Positions 28,120 through 36,830 of a stretch of DNA of 64,000 nucleotides are shown one piece after another. Position 1 is the first letter of the stretch. Each line of letters begins with the position of its first letter. The stretch is from Dehalobacter sp. 12DCB1. Its GTDB lineage: Bacteria > Bacillota > Desulfitobacteriia > Desulfitobacteriales > Syntrophobotulaceae. The position numbers were made by a program, and so were the translations under genes. Location: contig NZ_POSF01000002.1 in assembly GCF_004343605.1 (NCBI RefSeq), positions 186,001 to 250,000 on the forward strand, read 5' to 3'. Under the pieces are notes generated by a model. The model had not been told where the DNA came from. It saw nothing but the letters and a program-made list of their open reading frames with translations, and did no database searches.

Positions 28120-29230
28120 TTTCCGCTCCTTTCACGGGGAGCAAGGTAATGACGGAGAAACCACTAGAACCGTCCAAAATCAGTTTGCCTCCGTTGACTT
28201 CCGTTCTTTCCTCCATCCCTTTCAGCCCCAATCCTTTTTTGATGGCTACGGCGCCGACGCCATTATCTTTTATTTCAACCTTAATGAGTTTATGCATGAT
28301 CTCGAGGTTTATTTTCACTTTGTCAGCGGATGAATATTTCAGCGTATTCGTCAATGCTTCCCGGACATTTTCCAGGATGATCCGCCATTGAGCATGCGTA
28401 ATGCAGTTCAGATCACCCCGATAGTTCAAATGCGTTTTTATTTGGCTGTTATAAGCAACCTCATCTAGGATCACTTTCAAACGATTAATGCCTAGCTGTT
28501 CCGGAGCCGGTTTAATGGTCCTGAGTGTGGAGCGGATATCCTCCATGCCTTCTTTCAGAACATGGATGACATTGGCAATGATCTCCTGCGATCTGTTCTG
28601 GTCCTTCTCAATCACCAGGCGGGCAGCTTCGAGCTGAAACAGGCTTCCGGCAAGGACATGCCCAATTTTATCGTGAATATTCTGCGCGAGTGCATTCCTT
28701 TCTTCCAGCTGGGTCAAATACTTAACCTGGGTTTCATATTCGGAGCCGGTACGCAAACGGCCGTAAAGCGAATGATTTTTTCCCCTCAGATGATCGTTGT
28801 CCATGGTCAGGCTGGCAATGCGCAGCGAGGATTTAAGGGACAGCATATAGATTAAGGTGCTCAGGAGAACGATCAGCAGGTATCCGGGGAGCATATCCCC
28901 GGTGAGCAGGAAAAGAGGGATTGTTGCCGGAATCAGTGCAAATAACGGATTCTTCCCGTATTGGTGAAATAAGTCCAGAAGGTTTAGTGGTAAAAGAAAA
29001 ATAAAGAGTTCAGAAGCATAGACGATAGATAGAATCAGAAAAACGCCAATCAAAAGAGTCAAAAATTTTTTGAGGGATTTCCTTGGGAAAATGATTTGAA
29101 GCATACTTGTGATTACATAAATAAGCAGCAGCAACAGCACCAGGGGCAGATTGGCCATCCCTGTCAGTATATAGCAAAAAATACTGTATAAAATGATGAT
29201 TAACTTCGTCCCCAATAGCCAGCCAGTCAT
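28109..29230 (-). CDS. Sensor histidine kinase (HisKA_3 type)
   Basis: A 373-residue membrane kinase with about six N-terminal TM segments (about 10-150) and no large extracellular domain. A HisKA_3 dimerisation domain with the phospho-histidine in NALAQNIHDKIGHVLAGS (near residue 186) and an HATPase_c domain ending in GLGLKGMEERTEVNGG follow. The intramembrane-sensing layout resembles DesK or LiaS type kinases that detect membrane stress. It pairs with the overlapping NarL-type regulator. Confidence 0.93.
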   Translation of the reverse strand: MTGWLLGTKLIIILYSIFCYILTGMANLPLVLLLLLIYVITSMLQIIFPRKSLKKFLTLLIGVFLILSIVYASELFIFLLPLNLLDLFHQYGKNPLFALIPATIPLFLLTGDMLPGYLLIVLLSTLIYMLSLKSSLRIASLTMDNDHLRGKNHSLYGRLRTGSEYETQVKYLTQLEERNALAQNIHDKIGHVLAGSLFQLEAARLVIEKDQNRSQEIIANVIHVLKEGMEDIRSTLRTIKPAPEQLGINRLKVILDEVAYNSQIKTHLNYRGDLNCITHAQWRIILENVREALTNTLKYSSADKVKINLEIMHKLIKVEIKDNGVGAVAIKKGLGLKGMEERTEVNGGKLILDGSSGFSVITLLPVKGAENAN

Positions 29231-29394
29231 CAGGTTACCTCATGCAAACGGTTTCGTTAGATCCAGAAAAACAGTTTCTGTATGATCCTACTATAGTTTT
29301 TTTACAGGGATGATGTCAACCTTAATTCCGGTCTGTTAGACACGGGTATCCGTGAATCCTGCCTGAAATGGAAAATCGCGGCCTTGTCGTTCTA

Positions 29395-29403
29395 TGGTAT
29401 AAT
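29395..29403 (+). promoter_or_regulatory. Extended -10 promoter of the HAD phosphatase gene
   Basis: TGGTATAAT is a perfect extended -10 element 61 bp upstream of the TTG start at 29464. It lies in the region divergent from the kinase gene. Confidence 0.5.
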
Positions 29404-29463
29404 AATATCAATTGTTCAGTGCAATCTGTTATCAGTGAAATCTGTTCAAGGGAGTGAAGTCAA

Positions 29464-30261
29464 TTGATCCGGCTTGTTGCCATAGATTTGGATGAAACAC
29501 TGCTTGATAATGACTGGCATATTTCCGAAGGAAACATGGAGGCGATCCGTCGGGCAGTGGCCAAAGGCGTAATGGTTACACTTGCGACAGGAAGGATGGC
29601 CGTATCAGCCAGAAAATATGCCGGACAGCTTGGTCTGGATGTGCCGATTATCACCTGCAATGGGGCCTTGATCGAACATTGCCTGAGCGGGGAAATCATT
29701 TACCATCAAGTGATCCCGTCAGGATTGGCAGCGGGGATTATGCAGCAGCTTCAAGCTAAAGGAGTCTATACGCAGGTGTTCATCAAAGATGAAGTCTTTA
29801 CAGATAAGAGGAACCAGTATTCCAGGGCCTATGAGGAAATGACCGGAATAAAGATCCAGGAAGAGGATGTGCTGCAAATCCTGCGCCAAGAGCCGGAAGG
29901 GGCAGAGAAAATATTGTGTATTTCCGATGAGGCTTATCTTCAGGCTGCAACGGCAGACCTGCGTCGGATCTATGCAGACAGGCTTCATTTTACACGTTCC
30001 AAACCATTTTTTCTGGATATGATGGACATTAAAGTTAATAAAGGCAGTGCGCTCAGGGCGTTAGCTGCGGATTACGGCATTTTACCGGAAGAAATTATTG
30101 CGATCGGGGACAATATCAATGACCGGGAAATGCTGATGTTTGCCGGTATTGGTGTGGCCATGGGCAATGCCCATCGGGAACTGAAAGAAATTGCAGACGA
30201 TATTACGGCTTCGAATGTGGAAGACGGGGTAGCTAAAGTTTTTGAGAAATTCGTTCTCTAA
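29464..30261 (+). CDS. HAD-superfamily (Cof-type) phosphatase
   Basis: A 265-residue Cof/YwpJ-type hydrolase. Motif I is AIDLDETLLDND (nucleophile Asp and acid Asp at about 8 and 10), motif II is the threonine in VTLATGRM, and motif III/IV is GDNINDREMLMFAGIGVAMGNA near 221. A type II cap sits between. Such enzymes dephosphorylate sugar phosphates, flavin or pyridoxal phosphate; the substrate cannot be predicted. The start is TTG with GGGAGTG upstream. The radical SAM gene follows after 36 bp and may be cotranscribed. Confidence 0.92.
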   Translation: MIRLVAIDLDETLLDNDWHISEGNMEAIRRAVAKGVMVTLATGRMAVSARKYAGQLGLDVPIITCNGALIEHCLSGEIIYHQVIPSGLAAGIMQQLQAKGVYTQVFIKDEVFTDKRNQYSRAYEEMTGIKIQEEDVLQILRQEPEGAEKILCISDEAYLQAATADLRRIYADRLHFTRSKPFFLDMMDIKVNKGSALRALAADYGILPEEIIAIGDNINDREMLMFAGIGVAMGNAHRELKEIADDITASNVEDGVAKVFEKFVL

Positions 30262-30297
30262 GAATCAGCACAAACATTCAGATGAAGGAGTATTGCG

Positions 30298-32118
30298 GTG
30301 AAAATCCTGCTCGTCGGTATCAATGCCAGGTACGTACATACGAATTTAGCCATTCGCTGTCTGAGGGAAGTCCTAAAAGCGCAGGAAAACGCTGAATGGG
30401 AAGTCTGTATCCGCGAATTCTCCATAAATGAACATCCGGATAAAATCGCAGGAGAAATATTTGCAGAGAAACCGGATGTCCTTGGTTTCTCCTGCTATAT
30501 CTGGAATATTACTTTCGTTAAGTCTTTGGTACGCAGGCTGCGGCCTGTCCTGCCGGATGCTTTTATCCTGGCTGGAGGGCCGGAAGTATCTTTTGATTGT
30601 GATGGCATTTTGACAGAAGTGCCTGAGCTTGATGCGGTCGTAGCCGGAGAGGCCGAAGGTATTCTGCCTTTGCTGCTCCAAGAATGGGCCGAAGGGAATC
30701 CGCCGTCGGATATTCACGGTGTTGTCCGGAAACAGCAAAGAGGGACGGCCTGTCTCCCGAACCGGGAAGGTAAGGCCCGGCCGAATACGCCGGATCTGAA
30801 TCTGCTTCCAAACCCCTATGCGGAACAAGAAGATTTCCGGGGAAAGCTTGTTTATATCGAGACAAGCAGGGGCTGTCCGTATAACTGTGCATTTTGTATT
30901 TCTTCGACTTTCAAGGGTGTCAGGTTCCTGGCGCCGGAACGTTTGCGCCCGGTTTTGCGGCAGCTTTTCGCTGGCGGAGCGCGGACGGTAAAGTTCGTGG
31001 ATCGGACGTTCAACGCGTCCAAAACCCATGGGTTCCAGGTCCTTGATATATTCAGAGAGGAAGCCGAACAGCAGTATGAGAATTCCGGACAGGAAAGAAC
31101 ACACGGATGGACCGGGGATATCCCACGGGCCCATTGCGAGATGGCCGGGGAATTGCTGGATGAAGAATGGCTGCGGTACTTAAAAGATTATCCCGCAGGA
31201 ATGATCCAATTGGAGATTGGGGTGCAGTCCACGCATCCGCCTGCTTTAAAAGCGATTCGTAGGGCGCAGAAGTTTAAGGATTGGAAGGAGAAGGTCCGTT
31301 TTTTGCAGCACGACTGCGGTATACCGGTTCATCTCGATCTTATCGCCGGTCTGCCATATGAAGGCTGGACAGAGTTCCGCCGATCGTTTGATGAAGTGAT
31401 TGACCTCAGACCAGATCATCTTCAGCTTGGTTTCCTCAAAGTTTTAAAAGGTTCGGGCATCCGGGAGAAAAGCGCCGGTTATGGCCTGGTATATTGTCCG
31501 GACCCTCCCTATACGATTTTAAAAACCCGGGATTTGAGCCATGAACAGGTATTGGACCTTGTCAGGATAGAGGAAATGCTGGAAAGGTACTATAATTCCG
31601 GAAAGTTTAGGTTTTCGCTTGAAGCTATTTTGGTAAAGCGGCCAAGTCCATTTGACTTCTTTGATTCGCTGGCCAGATACTGGCACAGCCAAGGCTGGTT
31701 CCAAAGAGAATGGAGTTCCAGGGCGTTGTTCGAGAATATCTGGGAATTTTTGATTGCCCAGCCGGATGACCTTGATGCTGCAGATATACAGCTTTGGCGC
31801 GAAGCACTGCGTTTTGATTATTTCGTCGCCGAACGTCCTGGGCAAATCCCTGATTTTCTACAGAGAGCAGAAGAGACTGTCCAGGATAAAGGTTGGAAAG
31901 AAGAGATAAGAAAGGACCCGGTTTGGCGGAACCGGATTCCTGAGTCTGAGGGCATGGATAAAAGGCAGTGGACCAGAGCTACAGCTATTGAGTATTTTGA
32001 GCGGGATATTCCAACAGGGACTACAGAACATTCCCCGGGAAGAGGCGGCTGGTATTTGTTCTACTACAGTCGAAAGCCGACCCAGTATTTTAAAGCTGAA
32101 GCTCCTAAAAGTATATAG
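30298..32118 (+). CDS. B12-binding domain radical SAM protein (DUF4080 type)
   Basis: A 606-residue protein. An N-terminal Rossmann-like B12-binding region (about 1-135; MKILLVGINARYVHTNLAIRCL) is followed by a radical SAM barrel with the iron-sulfur motif in SRGCPYNCAFC (about 194-204), and a C-terminal DUF4080-like domain (about 400-600). These enzymes couple a 5'-deoxyadenosyl radical to methyl transfer or rearrangement; the substrate of this subgroup is unknown. The classical cobalamin motif DxHxxG is not evident, so actual cobalamin binding is uncertain. The start is GTG at 30298 after AAGGAGT. Confidence 0.88.
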   Translation: MKILLVGINARYVHTNLAIRCLREVLKAQENAEWEVCIREFSINEHPDKIAGEIFAEKPDVLGFSCYIWNITFVKSLVRRLRPVLPDAFILAGGPEVSFDCDGILTEVPELDAVVAGEAEGILPLLLQEWAEGNPPSDIHGVVRKQQRGTACLPNREGKARPNTPDLNLLPNPYAEQEDFRGKLVYIETSRGCPYNCAFCISSTFKGVRFLAPERLRPVLRQLFAGGARTVKFVDRTFNASKTHGFQVLDIFREEAEQQYENSGQERTHGWTGDIPRAHCEMAGELLDEEWLRYLKDYPAGMIQLEIGVQSTHPPALKAIRRAQKFKDWKEKVRFLQHDCGIPVHLDLIAGLPYEGWTEFRRSFDEVIDLRPDHLQLGFLKVLKGSGIREKSAGYGLVYCPDPPYTILKTRDLSHEQVLDLVRIEEMLERYYNSGKFRFSLEAILVKRPSPFDFFDSLARYWHSQGWFQREWSSRALFENIWEFLIAQPDDLDAADIQLWREALRFDYFVAERPGQIPDFLQRAEETVQDKGWKEEIRKDPVWRNRIPESEGMDKRQWTRATAIEYFERDIPTGTTEHSPGRGGWYLFYYSRKPTQYFKAEAPKSI

Positions 32119-32206
32119 AAAACGACAAAAACAGTCTCAGAAAGTAGTATTTGTAACTTTCCAGCGGACGGATTAGAATAAGAAGAAAATAAACCAATAC
32201 TTGCTC

Positions 32207-32271
32207 GGGTTAGTCTCCGTAATGGATGGTGCAACAGCCGAGAAGCGGTGTAGTGGCCCACAGACTTGCCC
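32207..32271 (+). ncRNA. Candidate structured RNA leader of a lipoprotein gene
   Basis: GGGTTAGTC (32207-32215) pairs with GACTTGCCC (32263-32271) over nine positions with one mismatch and one G-U. Inside lie TCC-gtaat-GGA (32216-32226) and ACA-g-CCG-agaag-CGG-TGT (32234-32251). The block is 66 bp upstream of a solute-binding lipoprotein, a place where riboswitches are common. I could not match it to a known riboswitch consensus. Confidence 0.35.
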
Positions 32272-32336
32272 TAGCATAATGGTTTTAAATATTTTAGTGA
32301 TATTGTATCAGGTATGAGGAGAGGAAGTCGCTCTAA

Positions 32337-33518
32337 ATGAAAAAAAGGCTGAAAGCACTTCTGTGTATTATGATAATTATATTGAGCTTAACGGCTTTAA
32401 CAGCTTGTTCCAAGGGATCCTCTCCGGGGAAGCCTGGCGGAGACGCCCCCGCGGTAATCTCTGTCTGGTATTCGCTGGACGGCAAAGAAGAACAGGCTTT
32501 ACTTGCGCAGTTTATCAGAATCAATAAGGAATATCCCGAAGTATCGGTTAAAGGTGAAAAAATTGCTGAGACAGATATTGTCCAGCAGGTCTGGAATTAC
32601 CAGGCCGGAGCAGAAGGGCCGGAAATTGTGATTGCTAGAAGGCAGATCCTCGATGCGCTCTATAAAAAAGGAGCGGTCTCGCCTGTTTTGGCGGATATTG
32701 ACTCAGCCTATCCTGCGGCGAGAGCGGTTTTTACGTATAATAAACAAGCATTTGCAGCACCCTGGCTTACGGATGTACCACTGCTCTACTACCGCAAAGA
32801 TAAAGTGCCGGCGCCCGCGGCAAGTCTGGCGGAAATCTGGGAGAAACATTCCGTCATCGCAGTTCCGGATTTGAATGCGTCCCTGCTCAGTCCGTGGTGG
32901 AGGGCTGAGGGAGGAACGTTAAGCGCCAACGGTATTCCAGCCTTGAATTCGCAGAAAAATTTGGCTTTTATCAACAATTTTGCAGCGCTTCGCCAGCAAA
33001 ACCAAGTGCTTTTGGACAGTGCGGCCTTAGCCCGGTTTGCCGGGGGGGAGACCGGTTACCTACTGACCTGGGCCAGTGACAGTACCAAACTGACGAACAT
33101 AGGTGGAAACTGGGACTGTCTGTCTTTCTATTCTTTGCTGGGAGCCAAGGGACAGGTTTTACTGGATCGTACGATCGGAATCGCCAATTCATCCATAAAG
33201 ACCATTCCTGCTATGGAAAGCGCCATTCGGCTGGTTGAAGAGGAACTGCTAAAGCCGGCGGCGGAAGAGGCGATGTTTCAAGCCGGCGGCAAGCTGCCTG
33301 TCAACAGTGCGTATTACGAATCGGCGGCGAAGCATTTTCAGTCAGAGGTTGCTTTGTCTTTGCGGTCTGCCTGGTATTTGGAAGGGTCGGTGAACGACTG
33401 GAAGTATTTGGACCTCCTAAATTCCAGTTGGCAGAATATTGCCGGAGGGGCCAATATGGAAAGTGAACTCGCTCGTATTCAGCAAAATGCGACGGATATT
33501 GGCAAGCAAACGAAATAA
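32337..33518 (+). CDS. Extracellular solute-binding lipoprotein (family 1 type)
   Basis: A 393-residue lipoprotein with a lipobox ending in LTAC (Cys24). The mature part resembles sugar-type periplasmic binding proteins: VISVWYSLDGKEEQALLAQF near residue 42, then LLTWASDSTKL and a C-terminal half rich in Ala. It is expected to deliver a sugar or oligosaccharide to an ABC importer, but no permease or ATPase gene is adjacent, so it is an orphan or acts in sensing. It lies 20 bp before rapZ and could be cotranscribed with it. Confidence 0.75.
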   Translation: MKKRLKALLCIMIIILSLTALTACSKGSSPGKPGGDAPAVISVWYSLDGKEEQALLAQFIRINKEYPEVSVKGEKIAETDIVQQVWNYQAGAEGPEIVIARRQILDALYKKGAVSPVLADIDSAYPAARAVFTYNKQAFAAPWLTDVPLLYYRKDKVPAPAASLAEIWEKHSVIAVPDLNASLLSPWWRAEGGTLSANGIPALNSQKNLAFINNFAALRQQNQVLLDSAALARFAGGETGYLLTWASDSTKLTNIGGNWDCLSFYSLLGAKGQVLLDRTIGIANSSIKTIPAMESAIRLVEEELLKPAAEEAMFQAGGKLPVNSAYYESAAKHFQSEVALSLRSAWYLEGSVNDWKYLDLLNSSWQNIAGGANMESELARIQQNATDIGKQTK

Positions 33519-33553
33519 TCAGGAAAGGAACCATTCAGGTGGGGGAAAAGGCT

Positions 33554-34423
33554 ATGAAAAGAGAAGCATTGAAACTGGTAATTATTACGGGTTTATCCGG
33601 GGCCGGGAAAACGCAAGCCCTGCAAAGTATGGAAGACCTTGGATTTTTTTGCGTAGACAATCTTCCGCCGAGCCTTATTGAAAAGTTCGTTGACTTGTGT
33701 GCCCAATCCCAAGGAAAAATAGACAAAGCTGCTATTGTCTGTGACTTACGCGGCGGAGATTTTTTTTCTTCTTTAAACCAGGCGCTCGAGGATCTGCAAG
33801 AGGCGGGATATCAATATGAAATTTTATTCCTGGAGGCTTCGGACGATATCCTGGTCAACCGTTATAAAGAATCAAGAAGAAGGCATCCCGTATCTCCGAA
33901 GGGAAATGTGCTGGAAGGCATTCACAAAGAGCGGCGATATCTTGCCGATTTACGCGGGAATGCAAGCAAGATCATTGATAGTTCGGATCTGACAGCCACC
34001 CAGATGAAGGAAAAAATCAGGAATCTGTTTGGAAAGGAATACGATCCGGCCAGGATGTCTGTATCGGTTGTTTCTTTTGGGTTTAAATTTGGGATACCGT
34101 TGGATGCTGATACAATCATTGATGTTCGTTTTCTGCCTAATCCGTATTATTTAAAGGAACTTAAACCCCTGAGTGGCAAAGATAAGGCGGTCAGGGATTA
34201 TGTTTTGCTGAATCCTACCACGGCTGATTTTATCGGCAGGTTTTTTCATATGCTGGAATTTATTTTGCCGTTATATCTCAAGGAAGGTAAAAGTCACCTG
34301 GTTATTGGCATAGGATGTACAGGAGGACAGCATCGTTCCGTCGCAATTGCGGAGAAAACTGCCGAGTTCCTGCGGATGAGCAATTACTCTTGCGTTGTAA
34401 ACCACAGAGATATCAAAGAATAG
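33554..34423 (+). CDS. rapZ: RNase adapter / nucleotide-binding protein RapZ (YvcJ)
   Basis: A protein of about 289 residues with an N-terminal P-loop VIITGLSGAGKTQA and the conserved C-terminal GIGCTGGQHRSVAIAE near residue 240. YvcJ of Bacillus hydrolyses GTP; the enteric homologue RapZ binds glucosamine 6-phosphate and guides RNase E cleavage. The frame can start at GTG 33539, but GGTGGGGG just before ATG 33554 favours the latter. It heads the conserved rapZ-yvcK-whiA cluster of Firmicutes. Confidence 0.95.
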   Translation: MKREALKLVIITGLSGAGKTQALQSMEDLGFFCVDNLPPSLIEKFVDLCAQSQGKIDKAAIVCDLRGGDFFSSLNQALEDLQEAGYQYEILFLEASDDILVNRYKESRRRHPVSPKGNVLEGIHKERRYLADLRGNASKIIDSSDLTATQMKEKIRNLFGKEYDPARMSVSVVSFGFKFGIPLDADTIIDVRFLPNPYYLKELKPLSGKDKAVRDYVLLNPTTADFIGRFFHMLEFILPLYLKEGKSHLVIGIGCTGGQHRSVAIAEKTAEFLRMSNYSCVVNHRDIKE

Positions 34424-34438
34424 GAATGGTTTGACGAG

Positions 34439-35803
34439 ATGGAACTTCCGAAAAAATATTTGGAAATGTGCAAATGGTTCTATCCAAATTTAGGTGTAAA
34501 AAGATACTTTCTGTTGGCAATCCTCGGTTTATTTCTTGTCGCCGGCGGGCTTTCGGTCATCAGCTCCGGGGAAACCCTCGGATTTATTGAAGTGCAGTTT
34601 CGGGAGATCATCTATCAGCTGGCCGGCAAAGATACCGTAATGGTGGGTCCGGCGGGGGCCGTTGCCTGCCTGGCAGGTATGGCTATCGTTTTTATTGCGT
34701 TTAAAAAAATGATCAGCTCGATCATTTCTGTGCTGCTTCCGGAAAATGAAGAAAGAATCCTCGATGTGATCTATTCCCGCCGTCAATTGAAGCGAGGACC
34801 TAAAATTGTCGTTATTGGCGGAGGAACCGGGTTGTCGGCGTTACTGAAAGGGTTAAAAGAGTATACCAGTAATCTGACGGCTATCGTTACCGTTGGGGAC
34901 GATGGCGGAAGCTCGGGGCGTCTGCGCCGAGAGCTTGGGATTCTGCCGCCCGGAGATATCCGTAACTGTCTAGTTGCTCTGGCTGAAAAAGAAGATATCA
35001 TGGAAGACCTTTTTTCCTACCGCTTTGATACCGGGACGCTGGCCGGACACAGCCTCGGGAATTTGTTTCTTGCAGGTCTGGCCGGAAGATTCGGCGATTT
35101 TCAGAAAGGCATCGAGCAAATTGGCAAAGTATTCGCCTTGCGCGGGGAAGTATATCCGTCAACGCTTTCTCAAATCACCCTGAATGCTTATTTTGAAGAC
35201 GGTAGATTCATTAACGGCGAGACAGCCATTCGGACGACGCCTGGAAAGATCAAAGTACTCAAGATTATGCCCCAGGACTGTCAGCCCTTGCCCGGAGCTT
35301 TAGCGGCGATTGAAGATGCTGACTTGATTATTCTTGGGCCGGGAAGTCTTTATACCAGTATCATTCCGAATCTATTGGTGAAAGGACTTCGGGACAAGAT
35401 TGCTTCGGCCAAGGCTCCGTGCATTTATGTCTGCAACATTATGACAGAACCTGGAGAGACTGATCATTATACGGTTGCCGACCATTTGAAGGTGATTATC
35501 GAGCATGGCGGGAAGGATCTGGTTGATGCGGTGATGGCCGCCAGGGAAAATATATCTCAGCAAGTCAGGGAACGCTATCAGGCAGAGGGAGCTGAGATAG
35601 TGGACGGTGATGCCGCCGAGATCGAAAAACTGGGTGTTCGTTACTTTGAAGGCAGTTTCTACACCGGAGGGGAAGTTGTCCGGCATAATTCGAATAAGCT
35701 GGCTAAAGAAATTCTACGTCTGTTATTCCGTTTGAAGCCCGTGAATGAGCGAGTTGCCATGGTTGATTCGTATCTGCTGAATCGAAAGATCAAGTCAATG
35801 TAA
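34439..35803 (+). CDS. yvcK: YvcK/CofD-family protein with membrane-anchored N-terminus
   Basis: A 454-residue member of the YvcK family. Residues from about 120 form the CofD-like UDP-sugar binding domain: IVVIGGGTGLSALLKGLKEY, VGDDGGSSGRLRRELG, PPGDIRNCLVALA. In Bacillus YvcK is needed on gluconeogenic carbon and affects wall synthesis. Here about 110 extra N-terminal residues contain two TM helices (about 22-42 and 68-90), unlike the soluble Bacillus protein. It sits between rapZ and whiA in the conserved order, starting 16 bp after rapZ. Confidence 0.93.
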   Translation: MELPKKYLEMCKWFYPNLGVKRYFLLAILGLFLVAGGLSVISSGETLGFIEVQFREIIYQLAGKDTVMVGPAGAVACLAGMAIVFIAFKKMISSIISVLLPENEERILDVIYSRRQLKRGPKIVVIGGGTGLSALLKGLKEYTSNLTAIVTVGDDGGSSGRLRRELGILPPGDIRNCLVALAEKEDIMEDLFSYRFDTGTLAGHSLGNLFLAGLAGRFGDFQKGIEQIGKVFALRGEVYPSTLSQITLNAYFEDGRFINGETAIRTTPGKIKVLKIMPQDCQPLPGALAAIEDADLIILGPGSLYTSIIPNLLVKGLRDKIASAKAPCIYVCNIMTEPGETDHYTVADHLKVIIEHGGKDLVDAVMAARENISQQVRERYQAEGAEIVDGDAAEIEKLGVRYFEGSFYTGGEVVRHNSNKLAKEILRLLFRLKPVNERVAMVDSYLLNRKIKSM

Positions 35804-35859
35804 TATAAGCGCTGTTAACGAAAAAAGGATATTTATTTCGAAGGGTCGGAGTTGATGGT

Positions 35860-36825
35860 ATGTCGTTTAGTGCCATAACCAAAGAAGAACTAGCCAGACT
35901 GGAGTTGCAGAAGGATTGCTGTGAGTTGGCCGAGCTGGCTTCGCTTATCCGCATGGATGGAACACTGCAGATCAGCACGAATCAGAAATATTCCCTGAAC
36001 GTGATCACTGAAAGCGCTCCTGTAGCGCGAAAAATATATAACCTGGCCAAAGAATCCCTGCATCTGCCAGCCGATATCGTGGTCAGGCGAAAGTTAAGGC
36101 TGAAGAAAAACAATTCTTATCTGGTAAAGATTTATCCCAGAGAGATGAGCGATCTGCAAAGACTCGGATTGTTTAATAAAGAGGGAGAAATCCAGGCTGG
36201 AATTGATAAGAAGCTTATTGCCAAAAAATGTGACCAGAAGGCTTACCTCCGGGGAGCATTTCTGGCCGGAGGCTCGATCAGTAACCCCGAGGGTAATTAT
36301 CATATGGAGATTATCACGAATGATCCGGTTCTGGCAAGAGACTTGAGCGAACTCTTGAACAAATTTGATCTTAAGGCGAAGGTCAGTACCCGTAAGAATT
36401 TCCATGTGGTTTATTTAAAGGAGAGTGAACATATCGTCGAGTTTCTTGCTCTGATTGGTGCCCACCAGGCGCTATTTGAGTTTGAAAATATCCGGATCAT
36501 CAAAGAAATGCGCAACCAGGTCAACCGGATTGTTAATTGTGAGACTGCCAATCTGAATAAGACGGTGGATGCCGCAGTACGTCAATTAGAAAACATTCGG
36601 CTGATTGAAAGGACCATCGGACTCAAAGCCCTGCCGGAGAATCTGCAGGAGATTGCTTGCCTGCGTCTGGAATTCCCGGATTATACCTTGAAAGAACTGG
36701 GTGAAATTCTGACCCCAAAAGTTGGTAAATCAGGCGTTAATCACAGACTGCGCAAGATTGAAGAGATTGCTGAAAAGATCCAAACGGATAAGAACAAACC
36801 ACAGCCTAGTAAAGGAAAGAATTAA
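35860..36825 (+). CDS. whiA: DNA-binding protein WhiA
   Basis: A 321-residue WhiA: a degenerate LAGLIDADG homing-endonuclease-like N-terminal part (about 1-220, with ELASLIRMDGTLQIS and YLRGAFLAGGSI) joined to a C-terminal helix-turn-helix domain (about 225-310). In actinobacteria it controls sporulation genes; in Bacillus it influences cell division and chromosome segregation. It is the third gene of the rapZ-yvcK-whiA cluster. The GTTGATGGTATG start context has only a weak ribosome site. Confidence 0.95.
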   Translation: MSFSAITKEELARLELQKDCCELAELASLIRMDGTLQISTNQKYSLNVITESAPVARKIYNLAKESLHLPADIVVRRKLRLKKNNSYLVKIYPREMSDLQRLGLFNKEGEIQAGIDKKLIAKKCDQKAYLRGAFLAGGSISNPEGNYHMEIITNDPVLARDLSELLNKFDLKAKVSTRKNFHVVYLKESEHIVEFLALIGAHQALFEFENIRIIKEMRNQVNRIVNCETANLNKTVDAAVRQLENIRLIERTIGLKALPENLQEIACLRLEFPDYTLKELGEILTPKVGKSGVNHRLRKIEEIAEKIQTDKNKPQPSKGKN

Positions 36826-36830
36826 AGCAA

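Noticed and set aside
32207-32271. Cobalamin or c-di-GMP riboswitch
   Set aside because: The diagnostic conserved boxes of those classes are not present, so only an unassigned structured RNA is claimed.
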